A stretch of DNA of 64,000 nucleotides from Pseudofabraea citricarpa (GCA_029641185.1 JAPWGK010000021.1:496001-560000), one strand, 5' to 3'; counted from the first letter of the stretch, positions 1 to 12,729 are shown. Numbers and translations: made by a program. The notes: generated by a model from the letters alone, not told the origin.

Positions 1-919
1 CTTTCTTGATCTTGCTCTTGCTCTTGCTCTCTCTCGCGTGCATGTATTTGCTAGTTGCTCCGTCACGTGCCACATCCACAATAGAGACTAAATTCAGGTT
101 TATTTTGGTCTTGTCTCAGGTATGTGGGTCTTGGGATAAATGAGATTAATTATACAGAAAAATGCCAAGGGCATTTCTCGAATTTGTTGATGCTGGTTCT
201 GGTGCACGCATCGATATACTTTGCCGCAGAGCTGTATATGACCCGCGCATACCGTAAGCTAAGACAGATACCTACGATACGATCATCTGAAGATAAGACA
301 AGGCCGCCGGCCGGATAAGATCCCCACAAGCAAAATAAAAGGTGTGTTGACGTTCTTTTTTAATCAGCCAATCAAGCGGCGTAGCTCTGTCGGCTCATTG
401 CTCGACTGGGAGACGAGGAGACGAGGATGACCCCCCGGGATTGGCGCGTGCCTGCTAATTCGGGCAGTAAACAAATCCAGCGTCCAGCCTCCAAAACCTC
501 CATCCGAGCTCCCTCTCGTCAACTCTTCTCCTCTCCGCACATCTCACGACCACAACAACAACTTCACATCCGCCTTAAACTCCCATCTGACGCGTCTCTT
601 CTCGCTCTTCGTGATATTCTCTCTTCAGTCCAATTTTCCGGATTGTTCAATTGCACAAATTCACCAATCTACACCATCTTGAACTGGCCGAGTCTTTGTT
701 TACTTTCGACCTCACCGACTTTACAACCAATCGCATTGCTTGCTTGCACCAACCACCCCGTGTGTTGCTTGCTTGCTCCCCTCTGGCCACGCTGGAGTAT
801 TATATCCATTGATCAGTGTGTATCTTACCGCGTCTGGAAGGATTGCGACAAGTAGTAAGTATCCTGTCGCAAACCCCACCATTCTTGCGCTGGCTGCTAA
901 CCACACGTCGCAGGCTGCA
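1..919. promoter_or_regulatory. Upstream region and 5' leader of the spindle-pole gene
   Basis: No supported coding gene. Open frames here are short and have no recognisable domain. A consensus intron sits in the leader of the next gene: donor GTAAGT at 855, acceptor CGCAG ending at 913, seven bases before the chosen start codon at 920. The rest is pyrimidine-rich leader and promoter sequence. Confidence 0.55.
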
Positions 920-3900
920 ATGGCAACTCTTTCTAAGGATGCCCGTATCAAGGCGCGTCAAATCCGAGATATGTCTCGACAACTGAATCCCGATCACTCT
1001 GTTGCTTCTTCGACAGGATCGCAACACGGCACCATCAGCCCTGATTCTACCTTTACCACAAGCACAAACGACTTCGACCCTGTACGTGATGGAGCAGAGG
1101 GCTCTACTGGACTCTTACAACAAGACACAGGGGATCTCCCACGTATGCGAGACACGGCGAGAAAATTCAACAGATGGCAACCCCGCTCTCAGCAGATCAC
1201 ATCTGCCTACAACCTCAACACATCCGCGCTTGACAAAGCCTTTCCAGACTTCGACTCTGGCCCATACTACTACCAAGACGAATTGGAAATTGGGCGTGGT
1301 GCAAAGGCGCGACAAAGAAGCCCAGGCCCGACTCGCGCTCCACTTGCCGAGTTTTCAGATAATGTTGGATCGCCCTTGGTTAATGTTGGCGAATGCAAAA
1401 TCATCTATACACCGACTGGAAAGTCATCCAAGACTCAGAGGGAGAGCGTGCAGCAAAAACTTTCTGGCAGCCTTAGGACGAGTGCCCGCTGGATAGATCA
1501 GAATATGCGACCAAATTCCCCAACTTTAGCATCCCAAATCCTGCCCGAAGTGCAACAGGTTCACATGGAGCCCAACAGCTCGCCATTTCTCTCGACACCC
1601 ATTGAAAACCTTGCCCAAGCTACAGTGGAGAGGAACAGTAAGCGATCAAGCTCTAAGAGTAGATTTAGCCATGTTGCGTCTCATGCAGATGAGAGATCTG
1701 AACGTGCTTCCCCTTCATACTCGGCCTCAAAGAAGCCGAGCCCACCTAGAACTTCTGCTGTTGGCAATCTTCATGTCGCCAACCCAAGCCCTAAAATAAA
1801 TGCTCAGAGACCGCGAACAGCCTACCAAGCTCGGGTTAGAGATGAATCTGAGTCTTCTTTTATGTCTCAACGGTCATCTGACGCCATTGCTATCAAAAAC
1901 ACGCGCTTCTCCACCAGTAACCTAGCCAACGAGGGCGGCAACACTAACACATCCTCACAACAGTACACCGCGGAAGATTTTGACGTACTTCGTAATGTCG
2001 CTGCTAAACCTCCAGCAATCAAGCAGGTAGAACAGCAAAACACGAAACAATCTTACGCCAATACAAGTACAACAACACCAACACATACACAGCACTCATT
2101 TGCTCTCCCACAGCAGATGGGCGACGTTTCAAAGTTAGTATCATATGACACACATAAAAGCGCTTCAGCAGTTCCCAAAATGATGGTGACCAAAGGCCGC
2201 TCATACTCAGCGGACTTCACCCGTACTAAAAAGGCCCCGAAGGACCTTGTTGAAGAGCTTGATCAAGAGGAGGAGATTGATATTTATTGGAGATGCCAGG
2301 TGCTTCAGAGGCAACTAGACGAGTTGAAAGAACTCAGAAATGCTGATCAAGCTGTTATTTCTGACCTGAAGACTGATCGATATGCGTTGGAGACAGAGAT
2401 TGAAACACTGGAGACTGAGAAGGAAAAGGGATTCCGTAAAGACAGCGGAGTAGGTGGTGTTGGAAGTATGTCCAGCAATGATGGCATTAGAAATCTTCAC
2501 TTCAGTGAAGTTTGTCAACAGAAAGATCGTAGGTCAACCCTCCAATCCGTTGTACCCAGTCTAATGTGTATTTAGATCTCGAGTCTGAAGTCAAGGCGTT
2601 CCGAGAAAGACTTGCAGCTTCACGAGAGGGAGCTATGAAGATGGAGGCCAAATTGGAAACACGATTGAGTAAGCAAGAAACTCAGATTACGAAGGTGACC
2701 GAGGAACGAGACGAGATTCGATTCCAACGTGACCAAGCGGTCTATCAATTAGAGCGAGCCACTGAAGATGTTCAACGCCTGCAAGGGGACAATAGAGCAC
2801 TTGAAAGTGCTACCGAGGACTTGAACCAAAACATCTCGACCCTCGAGGAACATATCACTGTTCTCAAGTCAGAGATGTCAAAGACGCATATTAGCAACGG
2901 CCAACTCAAGAGCGAGCAGCGTGCAATATTGGCAGAAAAGAATGCCCTCAAAGCCGAAAGGGAGACTTGGCCTCTTGAAAGGAATGCGATGAAGCGTGAA
3001 ATCGACGCCTTGAAGAATGACCTACAATCTGCGCAAGACGAGATCTCGCAATATCGTGAAGAACATCGGGAAACCAGCCGCTTATGGCAGCAAAAGTCCC
3101 GGGAATGGATACAAAAGGAATCCAGGTTCCAGAAGAAGATCCAGCGGCTCGAAGCAGCCTTTACAAGAGTTGGTCAATCTACAACGAGTAGCCCTCAGAA
3201 AGAGCACAGGAGATCTACACCATTTGGATATGATGACACTGTTGAGAAAGACTGCGAAGTCAGTGAGTTCAATGATACCCACGACACGAACTTCTCCGAT
3301 GAACTGCGACCATTCTTTGGTTCCGGATACCTAGCCAAGCGCAAGGCAGAGGAGCAGGCGAAGAGAGAAGCAGAGGAGCAAGTGAAACAAAAGTCTGAAG
3401 ATCAGGCAAGACAGTCTGCAAGAGGTAAGCGAAAGTTGGTTTGTTGAGTGCGATTTTGGCTAATATTTAATAGATGCAGTTATGCGAGATGATACTATTC
3501 AATCTGAGGGATCAGTCCACTCTGTCGCATCAAAGCGCTCCATCAGATCTGGAAAGAGTATGTTGAAATCGTTTCCATTTCGTATAATTACTAACCGTCC
3601 ATAGTTGTAGATATTGACGATGATACCCGATCAGTGGTGTCCAACCGATCTGAGAGAGCGGAAAGCATTCGATCTGTAAGATCTAATCATTCTGTTCACT
3701 CCAAGAAGGGAGAGTCGAAGCAAGAAAAAACCGCCAAGTTTGTGGGACACGACGATACACAGACTATCGAAGGAGGTAATTTTACAGTAATTCACTTTTG
3801 GTACCTAAATAGAAAACTAATTTCAAGCAGAATCACTATTAGAGCAGGACACTGTTCGGTCTATAGGATCTATCCGATCAGTTCGCTCTGCAAAAGGTAC

Positions 3901-4566
3901 ATCTCATCACCATGTTACTCAGATTGTTACTCACAGTATATAGGTCCAGAACCTGGACGGCCAGGGATCTTGAAGAAAGGTGGTGCAAGCCAAGAGAGAC
4001 GCCATATTCAAGTTGATGATGATTTGACATCGGCGTTCATCATCCCCGATATCATTGCTGCTGCCAAGCAGAATGCGCGAACAGTTCTATCACCAACTGC
4101 TCGCGACGTTCTAGGTGGATTGTGCCAGCATAACTCGGAGAACTGCACTATCTGCACTCGAGTTGCGATTCGCAGTGGTAAGGCTGATGCCGATGCCATG
4201 GACAAGATTCATATCGACAAATCTATTCCGGTATCCCTGCGCACACCTATCCCTGAGCCATACGAAGATGAGCCAACAATGCGTCCTACCATGGCACCAA
4301 GTCTTGCTTTGGACACGGTTATCAAGGCCATAAGAGATGAGATTGACCATCTCAGAATGAAGCATGCCAAGCTTCAAGCCAGATATGATGAAAGAGATAG
4401 CAGTCTCAATAAAAAAGCCAGAAAGGCTCTTTTCGTGGAACTCCAAGAAGTTGCTCTGTTGCGGGATGCCAAAGCAGATCAACTTTACACGTTGTTTGAT
4501 GTTGTCGAAGCACGGGATAACTTAGATATCGACCTTCCATGGGAGGGTCTCGAAGACACTAATTGA
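920..4566 (+). CDS. Cep57/Ppc89-like spindle pole body coiled-coil protein
   Basis: Six exons (920-2528, 2576-3424, 3474-3557, 3605-3775, 3831-3896, 3944-4566) join into an open frame of about 1133 residues. The first 500 residues are Ser/Pro-rich and probably disordered. Residues from about 500 to 800 form a long heptad-rich coiled coil (runs of E, K, L, Q). A short Ser/Arg-rich linker repeats the pattern S-x-R-S-x-R-S. The C-terminal part carries LGGLCQHNSENCTICTRV, a Cys/His cluster, then a second coiled coil. This matches the Cep57 microtubule-binding domain found in filamentous-fungal relatives of fission yeast Ppc89, a spindle pole body scaffold. That family assignment is from memory of the domain order and was not searched. 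The start was chosen because the ATG at 920 directly follows the leader intron. The role at the microtubule-organising centre is inferred from the family. Confidence 0.8.
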
Positions 4567-5964
4567 AACGATGAATTGCTTTGAAAGGAGTTTGTAGCAT
4601 TGGTTAGAGTTCAGCATCAATACTGGAGTTGGAAGTACAGGAGTTCAGTCTCAGCAAGAGGATGGCATTGCCTGGGAGTTTCTTGTTTTGGCGCATGTTT
4701 GTTCACTCGTTGTTTGAGAGTAGAATTGGTTTGTTCGTGTTAGTATTATTGTTATTGTTTTTTTGCATGGGGTCGGAAACTGGTTTGGATACCCAGAATG
4801 ACTGATCCGCAGTGGCAGCGGCAGTGGGGGATTTGGAGTACATACAGACAGAACAGGACCTTGGCTTGGCGTACAGAATGGGATGGGATGGTTGGTTGGA
4901 ATAATCGGGCCAAGCAGGGGTTAGTTCAGTATAGTACTTTCTTTGATGGGCTCTCCATCGTGAAGGTCTAGTAGTAGTCTTAGTGGAATGTCAGAGACCT
5001 GTTTGATTTTGAACTTCTCGTTTGTTCTTGATGTGAAGTTCTATCCATGCTAGAAGGTGGAAGGTTTTTGGTGAGGCTGGTTGATCTATTGCTCCTCGAT
5101 GGTTCGCTACAGGTACTTGGTGCTTATGAAGAAGACATGTATTTATGTATGGCGGTGCGTGGTATTTCGCACAACGCACAACTCGTGAGGAGAGGAGAGG
5201 GGTTACGATATAGAAGAATGAAGGACAGTAACCAAGCAATTGAGTAAGATTAAGATAAGGCCAAGACAAAAACCGTGGAGGGAAAGAAGGAAGGATACAT
5301 GTATGTCTGGATCTAGATCCAGTTGCATATGCAGTCTGTCTTCTCCTGTGAAGAAGATGAGATAAGACGGGATGAGATGAGATGAGATGAGATGAGGAAG
5401 AGGCTTTTGGAATTCCCAAGCTCCCGAGTCTTCACTTGAATTTCGAGTTTGAGGATCTATTCCTGTTTTTGTTCTTATTTGTTTGTTTTTTTCGTTTGCT
5501 ATGTTGGTTGATTTACCTACCTAAGCTACCTACCTACCTTAGGTACCTATAGCTGAGCTAGGTTAGGCTAGGCTATGCTAGGCTAGGTTAGGTAGGAGGT
5601 AAGAGGTAGGAGATAGATTTTTAGTATGGGTATAGATAATATAGGTAAGCTAGGCTAGGTATAGATAGGTAAGTAGGTATATACGAGAAGAAAAGAGGAA
5701 AAAGGACAGAGAAGATACAGAAGAGAAAAGGAGCAGGTTGATCTATTAATATTACGACGACAGAAAGTAGTCAGATGTATAGGTAGCCAAGGGAGAAAAG
5801 AAAAAGGAAGAAAAAGAAAGAGAGAAAGGAAGCGCAGATGGAGATATTGATCCTACTCCATTCCATCTATGCCCTGCCCTGTTCCTACATTCATCATTCA
5901 TTCATTATGTACAAAATCATCCCTATCCCCATCTCCACCCCCATCATTCTCTCCCTATTAAGGA
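4567..5964. other. Intergenic region with TAGG-rich simple sequence
   Basis: No gene seen. This is the convergent 3' space between the spindle-pole gene (+) and the F-box gene (-). It contains (GATGA)n near 5370-5400, a TAGG/CTAGG-rich block at about 5515-5690, and purine-rich sequence at 5690-5840. Confidence 0.6.
5515..5690. repeat. TAGG/TAGC-type degenerate simple repeat
   Basis: The block starts as CTACC units and then becomes TAGGCTAGG and TAGGTAGG units with drifting sequence. It is AT-rich low-complexity DNA between two convergent genes. The unit differs from the fungal telomere repeat TTAGGG, so it is not called telomeric. Confidence 0.7.
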
Positions 5965-7915
5965 TTAATGGCCCTGCCCATGACCCTCGCCCTGACCCTG
6001 GTTCTGACTCGTCGAGATACAAGCATTTCGATGCATGCTATCATCGTAAGGCGAGAGGAAGGAATCGATATCGACGCGGTCAAAGAAACTGATGTGGCCG
6101 AATCCTACCCAATACTGGGCCATGCGGTTAGGAGAGATGAGGATCAATTGGCTCTCAATGTATTTATCTGTTTTTTGTTTCGTTAATACAACACTCTTCT
6201 TTTCCAAAATAGACTCAAAAGAAGAAAAAGAAAGAAAGAAAAACTCACCATTCTTGAACATCCTGGCTGCGATGTGACCTCTACTCCGAACGACCCTCGC
6301 GCCCTTGAATGTCGACTCTTCTATCGTACGTATGTACCCTGCCCTCCCGATATCATCGGCGATGAATGTATATTCTCCACGAGGAACGTTTGGGTCACCG
6401 GTCAGTTTAATAGCTTCGATCCTTCCTCGACACATTCTTTCCTCGATTTTTCGGGCCTCCCATTCCTCCTTGGTCTCCTCAGGCTGTTGGATAACGCTAG
6501 CCTCGTCAAAAGGTTCGGTATCATCCGGTTGGTTCATGAGAAGAAATTCAATTCCATGTCCGCTGTAATCACCCATCCAGATCCCCCGGTACGGCTTCTC
6601 CTTGGTGGGAGTGTATAGCCAGGGTTCTAATGTCCCATAGGTAAAGACTTCTTCTCCTTGATGGAGACCAGGTGCTCGGCCGGCACCCATCTCCATCCAC
6701 TGCCGTATCCTGAATGCCTGATCCGAAACCTCGGACCGCTTCTGAGGCTTGTGTCCGTGACCAACAAAAGATTCCTGGCTTGCATTTCGGACCCGTTGCG
6801 GAGCGGGAATGTTAGGCGGTGGCCAGAGTTCCATGTTCGGCCGAACTTCTACAGGACGGGTGAGAAGGAAGTTAGAGAATATAGATCGGGTGCTCGGAGA
6901 TTTGATTCTCATTGGAATCTCGGCCGAGAATCGGTGCTCGTGTCTTGCATTCGCTGACGAAGCCATCAAAGATTCCAGGGATAAGGCATCTAATTGAATG
7001 ACTGGTTGATCAAGATGCAACCTGACGTGAGGATCGAAGGAATGAATAACCACTTCGTCATCGTATTCCCACGGAGCAAAGGTTGGAGGGGTGCGCTCAG
7101 CAACCAGTCTGTAACCTTCGATGCAGCCACGTCGAGGATCATATCGTGCAAGAATCAGTCTCCCCGTGAGGAACAGATCGCTGAACCATATCTTGTACTT
7201 GGTTAAGAACCAGTGTGGATCGTGGGACTGATAAAGTTCGCGATAGGTATCGCATGGGTAGGTCGAAGATATCTTGACGCCTGGGACGTTCTCTTGGACA
7301 CGCCGATACCAGATAAGATCCGACCTGGCAAGAGTCGAGAGAAGGTGACACGTGGAAGAGACTGCGACGAGCTCCATGGGGGATAGAAATGAAAGTACAT
7401 GATTAAGTAATTCCGATGGTAGACTGGTAAGAGAGCAGTGTTGTGACTTTCTGGCAGTTGTGGTATCTAGACGGAAAGCCATTAGCTATTGCTTTAGGGA
7501 AATGATCACAGTGAAGCAGGAATAGAATTACAAGCTACAAGCTTCCATACGTTAAGCCAGGTTAAGTAGCGTTGCTTATTTATTGAAAGAAAAATGAAGG
7601 CTTTATGAAAAAAGACGACCTACCAGATCTAACCAAATCTCCAGATATCTCTTGCGCTGCTGACTCCCTTTCCTTTCCCTTCCCAGCTTGCCTTGTCATC
7701 TCTTGCATATCTTCTACCTCGGTTTCAACTGGTGAATCATCGACGGTCTGTGGCGAGTCTGTATCTTCCTGCGATACGTCCTTCACAGGCACACCCTCGA
7801 GGAGTCCAATGTTCTCCTCAACGCCGGGGTCAATCCTCCCATGTATGTATTTCCCATCGTTCTCCATTTCCACCCTCCCATCCTCGGTCACCTCGGACGA
7901 AAAAGACGACGACAT
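5965..7915 (-). CDS. F-box domain protein
   Basis: Three exons on the minus strand (7915-7624, 7466-6249, 6167-5965) give 570 residues in one open frame. An acidic, disordered N-terminus of about 95 residues precedes an F-box (LTSLPSELLNHVLSFLSP, then a leucine-rich stretch and WYRR). F-box proteins bind Skp1 and choose substrates for SCF ubiquitin ligases. The rest resembles the large fungal family whose C-terminus contains a conserved WVGFGHISFF stretch. The last intron (donor GTGAGT at 6248, acceptor ACAG at 6168) removes a low-complexity insert that reads through without a stop. An ATG at 7482 could be taken as the start, but it lies inside the first intron: donor GTAGGT at 7623, branch-like GCTAAT, acceptor TCTAG at 7467. 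Substrate unknown. Confidence 0.8.
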
Positions 7916-9569
7916 GGCGAGAGGCTCTGGGTGGACAGAACGTACATCCAAACCCAAGTAATGCGCCTTGTCTCGAGTCCCCACTTTCACGGGAGTTTAC
8001 TGCTCGCACGAATACTACGACTCATATAGCACGTCGCCGTTCGGAAGCTGCTTACCCGGATTCAGAAGTACGCATAAGCAATCTCTGTCGGGGTGATTGA
8101 CTGTTCGAATATGGTGGCAGGTGAGAGTGAGCAATGGATAGAGGAAGACGGCTGTGCGAAGCGTGTAGGATGGTGGTTCGTGAGCAGGAGGAGCGTCGGA
8201 GCCAAGATGGTGGTGTATGGATGACGACTATATCTATCAGCCTCGCGCGGTCCGAAGCCTTCTGTCAAGCTCTTGTTGCAGCAACGCACGGATGGAAACT
8301 GATCGGGTTTGTGGCTGGAGGTTTGTCTATGCCCGAATCAACAACAGCACACGAAGGATGAAGATGGAGCAAGGAGCATACTGTACATCCGTCTCTGCAT
8401 GTCTCTGCAGTCAGTGCAGTGCTAGCAATACAGTAGCTCGGTTGGCCCCTCTTTCCTGGGCCATTAAGGTTAACCTCAGCAACGCCACGCCGTACCGCAA
8501 ATATCAGCCATGGGTCGTCGTGGTTGGCAGGTCATGTCTCCCATTGCGGGAGGTTGTGGATGGCATCGTGTCGATAGAGCTGCCTCTTTGGTAGACATGT
8601 CGGTACTTTGCACCGGCTATTCCTGGAATCAACAGTGCAGTAGTGACATCCATCTGCAGACCAGGGAGCAAAGAGACGACGGCCAGCTCGTTCAGGGACA
8701 TATGTTACCAGGCCACTCTTGAAGGGCTTTTCATATTGCTTTGACCGGCTTGTCATTGGTGCTGGCCATGGATTCTTGTGTACGGGCAAAGGCCTTGACC
8801 CGTCTGCCTTAGGAAGGTGACAAGACGTGCTCGAGGGCTTGAGATGGTGATCTACACAGAAGCATCCCTCAGCTCTGCAACCCTCGGAACTTGCGACCCA
8901 GGCTGGCCCATGTCGGAGGTCCGAGAGACGACATTATTGTTATTTGGATTGTTATTGAGAACGGTGCGGCGCCTAGATTAGCTGACCACTGCGATGGGGC
9001 CGGATTAGGGAGGAGTGTGTTGTAAGATCTTGGGGCAGATCGTGAATGCATCGCATCCTCGATTCCTCAGTAAGCTTCTAGCCGAGTACAACGTGCGGCC
9101 AGCCACATGGCACATGGCCCATGACCCGCGGGGATGGCTCTGTTCCTGTTTCCTCCTTCCTTCTTGATCATGAAACACATATTCAACGGAGAAATGCATG
9201 CATTTATTTCCATTGGGGTGGTACAGAGGGCACGGGTAGAACATGGGTGGGCATGGGTACTCGAGTCAGTGACCCAAGCAGACCAAAGTGACAAGCAGGG
9301 TCAGCAATAAGTGAGTGAATAGTGTTGGGTACATCCCTCCACGTTTTCGGAGCATTCCCCGCATTCTGTGTAGTAAGTGTACTGTACTGTTCAATATCAC
9401 TCATACTACCACTATACCATTCACTACCACTCACTCTATCGCTCACTATACCATACAATATACCACATAGTATACCATCCACTTTACCACTCACTATCAA
9501 TTCCCAGCTCTCAATCCCCCAATCCCCCACTCCCCATCCTCATCTTCCATACGCAGGCTGACGTCCTGT
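7916..9569. other. Divergent intergenic region
   Basis: No supported gene. It holds the promoter side of the F-box gene (-) and of the cupin gene (+). Several open frames of 60-108 codons exist but overlap each other on both strands and show no domain. Short ACTATACC/ACTCACT-type repeats occupy about 9370-9480. Confidence 0.5.
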
Positions 9570-10094
9570 ATGCCCCAAGCCCAAGCACGTATGACCTCCC
9601 TGCTCCCCATCATCAAGGATATCCTCCCCATCATTATGCCATCGGGAGGTGTGCACGTCACCAAGTCCACCGAGCTGGATCCGGGCACTGGTCAGACCGA
9701 GGGCATGATAAGGAAAGGTGCCATCATCAACAAGTCCGATAAGCTCTGTGCGTCAGGTAAGCTCTTGAACTGCAGACATACCGTACCCTACATGAGTCGG
9801 ACTGATGCATCTCCAGTCATGATTGCGCATCCGCATACCGCATCCGCCATCCACCACCACGGCTCGCAGGATACTATTGTCTTCGCCAAGAGCGGCAGAG
9901 GAGCGATCGTATCCGATGGCGGGAAGACGCGACAAGTGCTGGAGGAAGGGGACTTTGCCTTGATTCCAGCCTGGACGGAGCATCAGGAAGTCAATGAGAG
10001 CGACGGCGATGTCACCTGGATCATTACCCGTAGTGGAGGCGTGCCCGAGGTGGTCAATCTCCAAGACTGGGGACAAGGCGAGAAGAAGGACTGA
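9570..10094 (+). CDS. Small single-domain cupin protein
   Basis: Two exons (9570-9756 and 9817-10094) give 154 residues. The intron is 60 nt (GTAAGC to CTCCAG) and contains no in-frame stop, so an unspliced message would still encode a protein 20 residues longer. The second exon has a cupin signature: a HPHTASAIHHHG metal-ligand segment followed by SGRGAIVSDGG, LEEGDFALIPAWTEHQEVN and an ITRSGG strand. His-rich motif 1 and the later Glu/His fit a mononuclear metal-binding beta-barrel. Small fungal cupins of this type have no single established reaction. An alternative start is the in-frame ATG at 9591. No operon-like link to its neighbours is evident. Confidence 0.82.
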   Translation: MPQAQARMTSLLPIIKDILPIIMPSGGVHVTKSTELDPGTGQTEGMIRKGAIINKSDKLCASGKLLNCRHTVPYMSRTDASPVMIAHPHTASAIHHHGSQDTIVFAKSGRGAIVSDGGKTRQVLEEGDFALIPAWTEHQEVNESDGDVTWIITRSGGVPEVVNLQDWGQGEKKD

Positions 10095-10435
10095 ATAACG
10101 AACGAACTGCTCAAGACATTATTGAATCCATCATTATTCTATGCAGCTGATGCGTGACGCAGTATTTATTTGCACGTGCCGGCGTGAAGCGTGAAGCGTG
10201 TCAGGCGGTAAGCTTTCTGCCGTTTGCCATGACGACACATCCTGGAGCAAATCAATCGCCCTAATCAACAATTTTGCTCGGCCTAGATCTCTCGTCTCTG
10301 CTTCTCCATCTTCACGAACATCCCCGCGCCCCTCCAAGTCTTTGTCATCTTGGTTCGTTTTCGAGAGATTTACACACATTAATTAATCTCCGACACTTGC
10401 TCGGGAAAAACCGTCATTGCGCCAAGTTGATCAAG
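10095..10435. other. Intergenic region before the DUF1769 gene
   Basis: About 340 bp with no gene. It contains the 3' end of the cupin transcript and a CT-rich leader for the next gene. A short GTGAAGC direct repeat occurs near 10183-10200. Confidence 0.5.
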
Positions 10436-11710
10436 ATGGCGCATAATTACATCCTCCGAGTAACGGCGGGCTCAGAATATGATATTCAGAAGCACCAGGT
10501 CGTGCCCGTCAACTCACCAAACGTCGTGTCGGTGGATTCGGAGCACATGTCGATTGATCTCAACGTGAGAGTTCAAGTAAGCATAGAGATTCTTAAATAA
10601 TTAGCAGACCAAAGAAAAGAACTCGCGACTAACTAATGTGCCCACAGAACTATCGCGGCCTCCCCAGAGACTCACCCAGCACGTCGCCCTACTTCGACCT
10701 CCCCCTGCATGCCAAGAACGGCGACCAGTACAGCATCGCCTTTCGCTTTACCCCCAAAACCACCATCTCTGCCAATGATCTCGTTTTCGGCAATGACTTC
10801 GACCATCCCATTCGGGACCGACTCCCACCTGGATTCAGTACGGCCTTCCGAATTGTGAAATGGGTCGTGGATCCTGGTTTGGATGGTGATGTGTACGCCG
10901 ATAAACCATACTTATACGGTCCTGCTGCAAGTAGTGTGAATATCTTGCATGTGGGAAGCAAAGGCAGCAAAGAAGGGGAGGTGGAAGACATAGGCCTCGT
11001 TTTTGAAGAAGGTGGTGATGAGGATGGCCTGGATTCAAGGACAGAGAAGGGGGTTCCAACCACCGATGCGGCACGAAAAAAGCACTTTTTAAACGAGGAA
11101 AATAGAAAGGACTGGGATTGGGAGGAGGGAAAAGTCTACGGATGCGACTTTTACAACCCTTATCTGGATTTCAACGGTAAGTAAAAGATTGGCACTCGGG
11201 GATTTAAAATTCCTCCAATGGATTATTGCCTTTGAGGATGTGCTGACGATCTCGACAACAGATTTTGCTTTGCGATTACCTGGATTCACATTACCTATCA
11301 TGAGATACTGGGATGGTCAAGGTCTCAGGTAAGTCTCTTTTTTCATCACTTATTGGTTTTTGTGCCCCCCTTGGTCCCAACAATTTCTCCTGGATCTAAA
11401 AAGATATCTTCAACCACCTATAATTATACCAACATCCACGTTTTACTGCTTTAGGACTGAGCAAAAGCGCTCACACACGCTCAGATATGTGCTCAAGAAC
11501 CGCAAGACCGACACCGTATTGTTTGTCGTATTATTTACCTTGTATCTCAAGGAAGACATAGATGAACATGGAAATGTCAAGGAGGGTGTAGAGGCTGGCG
11601 TGCCATTCAAGAATGGAACAGCAAAGGGCTTCGAAGGTGAGGAGGACAAGGAGGTCAAATCCGCCGAGAAGACTGATCTACCGCAAACAAACGACGACGA
11701 CGTGGATTAG
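10436..11710 (+). CDS. DUF1769 (UPF0590-like) conserved protein
   Basis: Four exons (10436-10576, 10648-11176, 11262-11328, 11485-11710) give 320 residues. The central block FSTAFRIVKWVVDPGLDGD followed by YADKPYLYGPAASSVN, then NEENRKDWDWEEG and FYNPYLDFN, is the hallmark I associate with the fungal DUF1769 family. Its members are conserved in ascomycetes, and I know of no established biochemical function. The C-terminus is acidic with a poly-Asp end. The third intron is long for this genome (156 nt) and contains an earlier AG. The acceptor ending at 11484 was chosen because it joins GLR to YVLRNRKT in frame. Probably intracellular: no signal peptide or membrane segment seen. Confidence 0.8.
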
Positions 11711-12729
11711 AACCTTGGATATGATTAGAAATGAGCAGCATACTTAGGGAAGGGTCATATGATGTTGTGCTTCACGCTTGCAACATTCAGATTCTAGTCC
11801 CAAAGGTACATACACTACACCACCAACCGTGGGATAGAGGGCCTATACATATAGAATGTACATGGCAGCAAAAAATCCTACTACTAGATTTAGGATACTT
11901 CTGAACAGGGAATTGTTTCCATTTGGAAAGCGACCAAAAGTGGATTCAAGAGCAATACAGACCCTTGTCGCTTAACAGATGTAGATCTTGTTAGAAGTCA
12001 CAATGTGATCGTTTCTTCTTCACAATCTGTACGTTTTTTCTTCAAGAATGATGCAAGTGTTATCTTTAACGATTATCCTGGGGATTTCATTTGGTTAATC
12101 AACCAATTGTTCAGTTAGCTAGTCCAACTGCCGTGGGTAGGCAGGTAGCGGCGAGTCGAGTGACGAGTTTCAATGACCAAATTGGCTTATCAGGTTGCCG
12201 TTCATCGTCTCTAGTTTGATAATTCGAACATCAAACAAAAGCACATAGCTAGAGCGGAGCCAAATGATTGACCGATGGACAAAGCGGAAAAGCTCTAGAG
12301 ATGGATACTCTTACACATCCAACCAAGCTTGGGTAGGTGAGAAACAAAGGATGTCGCCGCATCTTCTCGTTTGGGTCCCGGCCACGTGATGCACGGGGGG
12401 CTCCGAGTTCCTCCTTCCACATTCGGAGGCTCTCGACGACGGTTTTATCTTTTTGCCCACAGTTAGTTCCACAATCCCCGCGATGCCACGAGTTTGGCCT
12501 CGCGACATATCCACTCTCCGCGGCGGCTGGGAGGTTTGTAGGTTTGCTATGCCTTTCATGTAAGTGAGCTATTTCTCTATCCGTACCGTCCCCACTCTTT
12601 GTATCTTATCTTCTGAGTATATAAAGCACGTCTTCCCCACGAGGGCTCGTCTCGTGTCAGCTCAGACGTGGTGGATTTCTTCTCTCTTGGATCTCTCTCT
12701 CTCTTCTTCGTTTCTACATCTCATACACA
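11711..12729. promoter_or_regulatory. Intergenic region and promoter of the xanthine dioxygenase gene
   Basis: No gene seen. The last 130 bp carry a good TATA element (TATATAAA at 12618-12625), 105-112 bp upstream of the ATG, and then a CT-rich leader typical of strongly expressed fungal genes. A TCGG-N6-TCGA element lies at 12423-12436 (see findings). Confidence 0.55.
12618..12625 (+). promoter_or_regulatory. TATA box of xanA-like gene
   Basis: TATATAAA, followed by a CT-rich stretch (TCTCTCTCTCTC near 12696) and the ATG at 12730. The order and spacing fit a fungal core promoter. Confidence 0.5.
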
